Shown here piece by piece: positions 1 through 6,305 of a stretch of 64,000 nt of DNA (the stretch's first letter is position 1; each line of letters begins with the position of its first letter). Location of the stretch: contig NZ_JAVJSE010000044.1 of NCBI RefSeq assembly GCF_040219615.1, positions 110,536 through 174,535 on the forward strand, in the 5' to 3' direction. The notes beneath the pieces were generated by a model. The model worked only from the letters and a program-made list of their open reading frames with translations. It made no database searches and was not told the DNA's origin. Position numbers and translations under genes: made by a program. The stretch is from Thalassobaculum_A sp040219615 (lineage in GTDB: Bacteria > Pseudomonadota > Alphaproteobacteria > Thalassobaculales > Thalassobaculaceae).

Positions 1-20
1 ACGATCAGGATCTTCCGCAT
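1..20 (-). CDS. start of a probable response regulator (cut by window edge)
   Basis: Only the first six codons and part of a seventh are present, reading M-R-K-I-L-I-V. A GAGGG ribosome-binding site sits about eight bases upstream of the ATG. This opening is typical of two-component receiver domains, and a regulator beside a DegP-type protease is a common arrangement. The identification rests on position and seven residues, so it is weak. Confidence 0.4.
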
Positions 21-83
21 CACGCCGGCCCTCATACACCGCGGTGGAACGTTAGTGTAGCTCTCACGACCATGCGACGCATT

Positions 84-113
84 GGGGCCCGGCCACCGTG
101 GCGGCCGGGCCCC
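84..113. terminator. strong GC hairpin downstream of degP-like gene
   Basis: An 11-bp perfect inverted repeat (GGGGCCCGGCC at 84-94, its complement at 103-113) with an 8-base loop lies between the protease stop and the next gene on the same strand. No T-run follows on either strand, so it may be an RNA 3'-end stabiliser or partial terminator and not a classical intrinsic terminator. Confidence 0.45.
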
Positions 114-152
114 TGCCTGGCTCGGTCGACTGTGGGGGTCGACCGGACCGGA

Positions 153-1631
153 CTACGCGTCGGCCAGCCGGATCCCCACGAACAGCGTGCTGCCGTGCCG
201 GTTGATCAGCACCAGGACGCTCGGCGCCGGCGCATCGCGCACCGCCGCCTCGAGGTCGGACGGCGCCTTGACCGCGCGACCGTCGATCTTCTCGATCACG
301 TCGCCGGCGACCAGGCCCGCCTTGGCTGCGGCCCCGTCGGGCTTCAGGCTGGTCACCACCGCGCCCTCGACCGACTCCTCCAGGCCGAGCGAGGAGCGCA
401 CCTCGTCGGTCACCGGCGCCACGGTGATGCCGAGGCGCCCGAGGGCGGCGGTGCGCTCGGGCCGCAGGTGGTCCGCCGCACTGGCGGTCTTCTGCTCGCG
501 ACGCCCGATATCCACCGCGACGTCCATGCTCTTGCCGTCGCGGACGATCCCGATGCGGGCGGGTTCGCCGATCCGCGACGCGGCGATCAGCTTCGGCAGC
601 TCGCGCATCGACTCGACCGGTTTGCCGTCGACCGAGCGGATGACGTCGCCGCTCTGCAGCCGGCCTTCGGCCGGGCCGTCCGGCATGACCTGGGCGACCA
701 GGGCTCCCCGGTTATCGGCGAGACCGATCGCGTCGGCGATCTCCGGCGTCACCGGCTGCACCGAGACGCCGAGCCAGCCGCGCTCGACCCGGCCGTTCTC
801 CCGCAGCTGCGCGATCACCGTCCTCACGGTGTCCGACGGGATCGCGAAGCCGACGCCGACCGAGCCGCCGTTCGGCGACAGGATGGCGGAGTTCACCCCG
901 ACCACCTGGCCGTCCATGTTGAACAGCGGGCCGCCGGAGTTGCCGCGGTTAATGGCGGCGTCGGTCTGGATGAAGTCGACATAGGGACCGTCGTCGATCG
1001 CCCGGCCGCGGGCCGAGACGATGCCGGAGGTGACGGTACCGCCGAGGCCGAACGGATTGCCGACGGCGATCACCGGGTCGCCGACCCGCAGCGACTCCGA
1101 GTTGCCGAAGACCGCGGCCGGCAGATCCTTGCCGGCGTCGACCTTGAGCAGGGCCAGATCGGTTTCGCGATCGGTCCCGACCACGGTGGCCGTATATTCC
1201 TGCTGGTCGCCCAGCTTGATCTTCACCTCGGTGGCGCCTTCCACGACGTGGTTGTTGGTCACCACGTAGCCGGTCGGGTCGATGACGAAGCCCGAGCCGA
1301 GACCGTGCGCGGGGCCCGGGCGCTGCTGCGGTCCCTGCTGCGGAACCGGGACGCCGAAGCGCCTGGCGAAGTCCTCGAAGGGACTGCCGGGGCCGAATGG
1401 CGAGGCGCCGGCCTCGCCGGCCGGCTGGAGCTGGGTTGTGAACACGGTGACGACGGACGGCGCGACCTTCTCCACGAGATCGGCGTAGCCGCCGGTCGCC
1501 GCGGACGCGACGCTCGACCAGACGATGATGCCGGCGCCGGCCAGCGCGACCGCGCCGCGCCGCAGGATCCGCGTCCCCCGGCCACGGTCTCCGGTCGCCG
1601 ACAGACGGCGGCCTTCGGTCAGGACACTCAT
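153..1631 (-). CDS. degP: DegP/HtrA-family periplasmic serine protease
   Basis: A 492-residue Do-type protease and chaperone that degrades or refolds damaged envelope proteins. A membrane or signal segment lies near residues 27-45. The trypsin-like domain carries the triad His128 (TNNHVVEG), Asp158 (DRETDLALLKV) and Ser232 (RGNSGGPL). Two PDZ domains follow (about 270-370 and 390-490), the usual DegP/DegQ layout and length. GGAGG sits five bases before the ATG. It lies at the downstream end of the formate dehydrogenase gene run and ahead of a probable response regulator. Whether it is DegP, DegQ or DegS-like in role cannot be told from sequence. Confidence 0.93.
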   Translation of the reverse strand: MSVLTEGRRLSATGDRGRGTRILRRGAVALAGAGIIVWSSVASAATGGYADLVEKVAPSVVTVFTTQLQPAGEAGASPFGPGSPFEDFARRFGVPVPQQGPQQRPGPAHGLGSGFVIDPTGYVVTNNHVVEGATEVKIKLGDQQEYTATVVGTDRETDLALLKVDAGKDLPAAVFGNSESLRVGDPVIAVGNPFGLGGTVTSGIVSARGRAIDDGPYVDFIQTDAAINRGNSGGPLFNMDGQVVGVNSAILSPNGGSVGVGFAIPSDTVRTVIAQLRENGRVERGWLGVSVQPVTPEIADAIGLADNRGALVAQVMPDGPAEGRLQSGDVIRSVDGKPVESMRELPKLIAASRIGEPARIGIVRDGKSMDVAVDIGRREQKTASAADHLRPERTAALGRLGITVAPVTDEVRSSLGLEESVEGAVVTSLKPDGAAAKAGLVAGDVIEKIDGRAVKAPSDLEAAVRDAPAPSVLVLINRHGSTLFVGIRLADA

Positions 1632-1718
1632 CGAGTACCTCCTTCGATCGGTTAGCGGCGGAAGATCCGCTGCACGCCGTCGAAGATGGACCGCGCACCC
1701 GTACGGCGCCTGTCTGCC

Positions 1719-1738
1719 ACATTAAACCTTGTTAATGT
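1719..1738. promoter_or_regulatory. inverted repeat upstream of degP
   Basis: ACATTAA-N6-TTAATGT is a perfect 7-bp inverted repeat in the 135-bp gap between the regulator stop and the protease start. It is AT-rich in a very GC-rich background and is placed where an operator or promoter for the protease gene would be. The binding protein is unknown. Confidence 0.4.
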
Positions 1739-1766
1739 CGCCGCCGGCGTCGGGACCGTTGCGATG

Positions 1767-2666
1767 TCAGGGGCCGTTGCGGTGCACGGTGCCGAAGCCC
1801 GAGACGTCGTAGCCGCCGAGGTCGGCGGCCCGGCGCCGGAACGCGTCGCCACGCGCCAGGGCCAGCAGGCGCTGGATCGGCGGCTCGAAGATCTCCCGGC
1901 GCCACAGTGCCAGGTCGTAGCGCTCGTCCGCGACCGGCACGAATTCGAGGCGGTGCTGACGCGCCACGCTCTCGATCGCCAGGCCGGCATCCGCCCGCCC
2001 CTCGCCGACCGCCAGGGCGACGTCCGACTCGCTACGCGCCGGCGGCTCCAGCAGCGTCGCCGCGCCGGCCGGCAATCCGGACCGGGCCAGCAGATGGTCG
2101 AGCAGCACGCGGCTGCCGGCCCCCGGCTGCCGCGCTACCACCCGACGCCCGGTGAGGTCGGCAATACCGGCGATCCCGAGCGGATTTCCGGCCGGCACCA
2201 CCAGTCCCTGCCGGCGCCGCGCCCACTCCATCAGCACGACCGGCTCGCCCGGCAGCATCCGCTCGACGTGGCCGATGTTCCAGTCGCCCCGGTCGGGCTC
2301 GAACAGGTGGACACCGGCGCCGATCACGCGGCCGGCGGCCAGCCGCCGGAGGCCGTCGAGGCTGCCGTCGAAGAAGGTGGCGATCTCCGATCCCGACTCC
2401 CGCAACGCCCAGTCGAGCAGCGGGTCGTGGCTGCCCGCGAACACGGTCGGCCGCGGCATCAGCGGCGCCGTGGCCTCGCGGTAGTCGACCCGGCGACGGA
2501 CCCAGGCCTCGACCAGATCGTGCGGGAACAGCAACTTGCCGGTGGCCCGGCTGACGGGAATCTCGCCGGTCGCCACCAGGTCGTAGACCTTGCGTTCCTT
2601 GATCCGCAGATAGGCCGCCACCTCGCGGGTGGTCATCAGCCCCGGGGGTCGGCGCCCGCTATCCAT
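1767..2666 (-). CDS. excisionase-type HTH regulator with periplasmic-binding-like ligand domain
   Basis: A 299-residue cytoplasmic regulator. Residues about 10-60 form an excisionase/MerR-like helix-turn-helix (MTTREVAAYLRIKERKVYDL). The remainder resembles the PBP-like domain found in one-component molybdate/tungstate-type regulators, with the C-terminal lobe ending VSGFG. No signal peptide is present, so the ligand domain acts inside the cell. It lies in the formate dehydrogenase operon, and tupBCA lies 15 kb away, so an oxyanion or formate-linked ligand is plausible but inferred. The ATG has GGAAG about nine bases upstream; an internal ATG at 2636 lacks a site. Confidence 0.75.
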   Translation of the reverse strand: MDSGRRPPGLMTTREVAAYLRIKERKVYDLVATGEIPVSRATGKLLFPHDLVEAWVRRRVDYREATAPLMPRPTVFAGSHDPLLDWALRESGSEIATFFDGSLDGLRRLAAGRVIGAGVHLFEPDRGDWNIGHVERMLPGEPVVLMEWARRRQGLVVPAGNPLGIAGIADLTGRRVVARQPGAGSRVLLDHLLARSGLPAGAATLLEPPARSESDVALAVGEGRADAGLAIESVARQHRLEFVPVADERYDLALWRREIFEPPIQRLLALARGDAFRRRAADLGGYDVSGFGTVHRNGP

Positions 2667-2717
2667 GGGCCGGCTTCCACCGCCGCGGGCCGGCGTCCGG
2701 GGCTCTCGGCGCGGCGC

Positions 2718-2852
2718 TCAGTTGAGCCGGACCGAGCCGCGGTCGGCGGTGTTGGCGGTCTGGGTCGAGCCGTCGACGACGTAGTTGAGCGCCGCCCAGG
2801 CGATCACGGCGATGGCGACGATCGCGACACACGCGGATACGAAGGCCTTCAT
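2718..2852 (-). CDS. 44-residue membrane peptide of the fdh operon
   Basis: A short gene with an excellent ribosome-binding site (GGAGG four bases before ATG). The product begins MKAFVSACVAIVAIAVIAW, a single membrane helix with the N-terminus short and positive, followed by a polar tail ending SVRLN. It sits 28 bases after the cytochrome c gene and before the regulator, so it is probably co-transcribed. Such peptides often stabilise respiratory complexes; a role with formate dehydrogenase is inferred from position only. Confidence 0.65.
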   Translation of the reverse strand: MKAFVSACVAIVAIAVIAWAALNYVVDGSTQTANTADRGSVRLN

Positions 2853-2879
2853 GACTTCCTCCCTCGCCGCCCGGCTGTA

Positions 2880-4211
2880 CTAGCGGGTGGCCTTTTCCAG
2901 ATACTCGATCAGGTCGGCCCGGTCACGGGCGTTCGTCATCTTCTGCAGGGGCATCTTGGTGCCGGGCAGGAAGTGGTCGGGGCCCTCGGCGAACAGCTGG
3001 TCGACCGTCTCCGGTGTCCACACCAGGTCGGATCCGGTGAGCGCCTCGGAATACGGGTAGCCGGCGACCGTCCCGATGCGCCGGCCGAACAGCCGGTGCA
3101 GCGTCGGCCCGGCACGCCGGGCGGTGTCGGGGGTCAGGGTGTGGCAAATCCGGCACTTGCGCTCGAACTGCCTTTCGCCGTTCGAGGCGGCCGGCCCGGA
3201 CCGCTCGCGCGTCTCGATCTCGGCCGGGCGGCGCAGCGGATCGAGCGGCCAGACGGCGACCGCCGAGCCGAGCCCGCCGACCAGCAGACTCTCGTCCTGC
3301 GGTCCGAACGCCAGCGCCCAGACCGGGCCGCGGGCCGCCGGGAAGTCCTGGCTCACCTGGCCGCGCCCGGCGTCGACCACGGTGACCACCCCGTGGCCGT
3401 CGCCGAACGCCAGGCGGCGCCCGTCGCGGCTCTGCGAAAGCGCCAGCACCGGGGTGCGGTCGTTGTCCAGGCTGGCCCGGACCTCGCCGGTCGCGAGGTC
3501 GACGATGCGCATGCCGCCGTCGAGCGCGCCGTAGGCCAGCCGGCCCGCGGCCTCGTCGACCGCGATCACATTCACCCCGAAGCCGTGCCGGACCAGGGTG
3601 CGGAGCTCGTGGCGGGCCGCCACGTCCCACAACCGGACAGTGCCATCGTATCCGGCGGAATACAGTCGGGCACCGTCCGGCGAGAACGCGACGGCGTTCA
3701 CCGGTCCGTCATGCCCCTCTAGCATCGTCACCGGCCCCGGCGGGTCGAGCGTCCACAGGCCGATCCGGCCGTCCCATCCCGCGGTCGCCGCGTGCCGGCC
3801 GTCGCCCGCCACCGCCACCTGCAGGATCTTGCCCTGATGCCCAGTGAGCCTTGCCGCCGGTTCGCGGCGCTCCGCCGGCCCGTCGGTCGGCCAGACCAGC
3901 ACCAGACCGTCGTCGCCGGCAGTCACCAGGCGGCGACCGTCGGGCGTGAAAGCGACAGCGTTGGCCGCGGCCTCGTGGCCGTACAGGATCGCCTGCTCGG
4001 CGCCGGTCGGCCAGGCCCGCAGGATGATGCTGTAGTCGAAGCTGGCGGTCGCCACCCGGTCGCCGGCCGGCGCCACCGCGATGCCCTTCACCGGGCCGCC
4101 GTGCCCGGTCAGCTGCTCGGGAAGTGCGGCCGCCCGGATCCCGCCCGCCCACTCCGGCGCGGCCACGGCCAGCAGCAGTGCGGTGACGATGCCGATTATC
4201 CCGGGACGCAT
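2880..4211 (-). CDS. WD40 beta-propeller fused to c-type cytochrome
   Basis: A 443-residue exported protein. A signal peptide (about 1-28, ending IRAAA) is followed by six or seven WD40 repeats (GHGGPVKGIAVAP, GHEAAANAVAFTPDGRRL, GHDGPVNAVAFSPDGARL and others, to about residue 320). A class I cytochrome c domain follows, with heme motif CRICH at 353-357 and likely axial Met420 in GTKMPLQ. It would hold heme in the periplasm, next to the cytochrome b subunit, so it may accept electrons from or scaffold the dehydrogenase. That role is inferred from operon position. Confidence 0.85.
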   Translation of the reverse strand: MRPGIIGIVTALLLAVAAPEWAGGIRAAALPEQLTGHGGPVKGIAVAPAGDRVATASFDYSIILRAWPTGAEQAILYGHEAAANAVAFTPDGRRLVTAGDDGLVLVWPTDGPAERREPAARLTGHQGKILQVAVAGDGRHAATAGWDGRIGLWTLDPPGPVTMLEGHDGPVNAVAFSPDGARLYSAGYDGTVRLWDVAARHELRTLVRHGFGVNVIAVDEAAGRLAYGALDGGMRIVDLATGEVRASLDNDRTPVLALSQSRDGRRLAFGDGHGVVTVVDAGRGQVSQDFPAARGPVWALAFGPQDESLLVGGLGSAVAVWPLDPLRRPAEIETRERSGPAASNGERQFERKCRICHTLTPDTARRAGPTLHRLFGRRIGTVAGYPYSEALTGSDLVWTPETVDQLFAEGPDHFLPGTKMPLQKMTNARDRADLIEYLEKATR

Positions 4212-4238
4212 CCTGTCCAGAACCGTTCGGGCGGCCGG

Positions 4239-5321
4239 TTATTCCGCCGGGCTGTGGCGATGAGCCGACCCGTCCGGCTCCTGGGCCTCGACCTCCTCGA
4301 CCCACAGCGAGTGATGCTCCCGGGCCCAGTTGAGGTCCACCTGGCCACTCCCCATGGCGTCGAACGCGCCCTCCATGCCGAGCGAGCCGATGTAGATATG
4401 GGCAATGATCATGGCGATCAGGAAGACCGAAACGGCGGTGTGCCAGATCTGGTTGAGCTGCATCTCCTGCATCGCCGTGAGGCTGGTCGGCAGGTCGAGC
4501 CCGAAGACGTTCAGCGCCGCGAAGGTCTTGGCGAACAGCTCGAACTGGAACGGGAACATCAGCGCCAGGCCGGACAGGCTCACCGACAGCCCCCCCAGCA
4601 TTACCAGCCAGAAAAGGATCTTCTGCCCGGCATTGAACTTCCGCGCCGGCGGATGCGCCGAGCCGACGATGCCGCCGCCCTTCAGCACCCACATCAGGTC
4701 GCTCTTGTGCGGGATGTTGTGAACCACCCACAACACGAAGGCCAGCGCCAGCCCCGCCATGAAGGCGAAGGACAGGTAGTTGTGCGCGTACTTGCCGAAC
4801 AAGGTGATCGCGCCGAACGCGTCGGCCCCGATCACCGGCTTCAGCACGTAGCGGCCGTACAGGAGGTTCAGCCCGGTCAGGCCGAGCACCACGAACGAGC
4901 CCGCCATCAGCCAGTGCGCAAACCGCTCGACCGCCTTGAAGCGCTCGATCGTGACCCCGGCGCGACCGTGCTCGATCCGGATGCGGCCGCGGATCGCGAA
5001 GAACGCAGCCAGCACCACCACGGTGCCCAGCAGCAGCCACGCGCCGTAGGTGGAAAGCGGGCCGTTGCGCACCGCCCGCCAGTTGTCTCCCTCGGACTGG
5101 ATCAGTACGCCGGAACTGGCGTTCGGGATCGATACCTGCCCCTGGGTGCCGCCACGGATCTGCCGCCAGAAGTCGGCGTCGGACGTGCTGCCCAGGCTGT
5201 CGCCCGGGACCTGTCCGCCGGTCTGTGCGCCCGCCGGCGCCGGATCCAGCGCGACGGCCGCCACCGCCAGCATCGTCAGCACCGCCAGAAATGTCGCAAG
5301 TCGCCTAGCGATCATGGCCAT
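4239..5321 (-). CDS. fdhC: formate dehydrogenase gamma subunit, cytochrome b556
   Basis: The membrane di-heme cytochrome b that anchors the dehydrogenase and passes electrons to the quinone pool. It has an N-terminal signal-like segment (MIARRLATFLAVL...), a periplasmic stretch of about 70 residues typical of alphaproteobacterial FDH gamma, then four main membrane segments with heme-ligand candidates in RFAHWLMA, KYAHNYLSF, VVHNIPHK and IWHTAVSV, and the family signature FNAGQK. About 360 residues. Two ATGs lie near GGAGG (5321 and 5315); the reading frame extends further upstream but would overlap the lipoprotein gene. Confidence 0.92.
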   Translation of the reverse strand: MAMIARRLATFLAVLTMLAVAAVALDPAPAGAQTGGQVPGDSLGSTSDADFWRQIRGGTQGQVSIPNASSGVLIQSEGDNWRAVRNGPLSTYGAWLLLGTVVVLAAFFAIRGRIRIEHGRAGVTIERFKAVERFAHWLMAGSFVVLGLTGLNLLYGRYVLKPVIGADAFGAITLFGKYAHNYLSFAFMAGLALAFVLWVVHNIPHKSDLMWVLKGGGIVGSAHPPARKFNAGQKILFWLVMLGGLSVSLSGLALMFPFQFELFAKTFAALNVFGLDLPTSLTAMQEMQLNQIWHTAVSVFLIAMIIAHIYIGSLGMEGAFDAMGSGQVDLNWAREHHSLWVEEVEAQEPDGSAHRHSPAE

Positions 5322-5370
5322 CCCGCCTCCGTCCCGCCGGACGCCCGCGCGCCGGCTGCGATCGACTGTG

Positions 5371-5571
5371 TCAGTTGTAGCTCTGGTGCTGGGCACGCTG
5401 ACGCAGCACATCGGACGTGCCCTCCGGCAGCGCGTCGTCGGCCTTGCCTTGGTAGACGCCCTTGTCGTAGCTCAGCGGCCGGTCCTGCTCGTCTTCCCGG
5501 CAGCCGGCGAGCGCAACCAGCGCCACCAGACCGGCCACGGCCGCGAGCCTTCGATATCCTGAATTCATCAT
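5371..5571 (-). CDS. small lipoprotein in the fdh operon
   Basis: A peptide of about 66 residues starting MMNSGYRRLAAVAGL, with a lipobox LVALAGC, so it should be lipidated at the cysteine and held at a membrane. The mature part is short and polar (CREDEQDRPLSYDKGVYQGK). It lies between the Fe-S and cytochrome b subunit genes with spacings of 128 and 49 bases. I know of no assigned function; position suggests an assembly or anchoring role. The start may be 5571 or 5568 (adjacent ATGs); the site upstream (GGACGGAA) is weak. Confidence 0.7.
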   Translation of the reverse strand: MMNSGYRRLAAVAGLVALVALAGCREDEQDRPLSYDKGVYQGKADDALPEGTSDVLRQRAQHQSYN

Positions 5572-5699
5572 TTCCGTCCCGGTCCGACGCAAGATCGCCG
5601 CCGCCGCCGCAGTATCCCGCAGCGGCGGCGCCGTCCGGCAATTGGCAGTTGGAACGGGGCGCACCGGCTCTCATCGGAACCGATGCGCCCCGTCGCCGG

Positions 5700-6293
5700 T
5701 CAGGAGCCCTTGAGCCCGTAGGCGGTACCCCAGCCCCAGGCCCCGGTGCCGAAGCCGCGCGCCACGACCCGCTCGCGGAAGATCGACGACACCGTGTCGC
5801 CGTCGCCCGCCAGCAGCGCCTTGGTCGAGCACATCTCCGCACACAGCGGGAGCTTGCCCTCGGCAAGGCGGTTGCGGCCGTACTTCTGGAACTCGGCGGC
5901 GGAGTTGTCGTCCTCCGGGCCACCGGCGCAGAAGGTGCACTTGTCCATCTTGCCGCGCGACCCGAAGTTGCCGGCCTGCGGATACTGCGGCGCCCCGAAG
6001 GGGCAGGCGTAGAAGCAGTAACCGCAGCCGATGCACAGGTCCTTGGAGTGCAGGACCACGCCTTCGTTCGACTCATAGAAGCAGTCCACCGGGCAGACCG
6101 CCATGCACGGCGCGTCGGAGCAGTGCATGCAGGCCACCGAGATCGACCGTTCGCCGGGCTTGCCGTCACTGAGCGTGACGACCCGGCGGCGGTTGATGCC
6201 CCAGGGAACCTCGTGCTCGTTCTTGCAGGCGGTGACGCAGGCGTTGCACTCGATGCAACGCTCGGCATCACACAGGAACTTCATGCGTGCCAT
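5700..6293 (-). CDS. fdhB: formate dehydrogenase Fe-S (beta) subunit, FDH3 type
   Basis: A 197-residue electron-transfer subunit carrying up to four [4Fe-4S] clusters: CIECNACVTAC (13-23), CMHCSDAPCMAVC, CIGCGYCFYAC, and the split CTFC...C set. It links the molybdopterin subunit to the cytochrome b. It is shorter than E. coli FdnH (294 residues) and has no C-terminal membrane anchor, as in the FDH3 type, so attachment to the membrane must come through the gamma subunit. GGGAG precedes the ATG by seven bases; it starts 13 bases after the catalytic subunit stop. Confidence 0.95.
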   Translation of the reverse strand: MARMKFLCDAERCIECNACVTACKNEHEVPWGINRRRVVTLSDGKPGERSISVACMHCSDAPCMAVCPVDCFYESNEGVVLHSKDLCIGCGYCFYACPFGAPQYPQAGNFGSRGKMDKCTFCAGGPEDDNSAAEFQKYGRNRLAEGKLPLCAEMCSTKALLAGDGDTVSSIFRERVVARGFGTGAWGWGTAYGLKGS

Positions 6294-6305
6294 TGTGCGT
6301 CTCCC

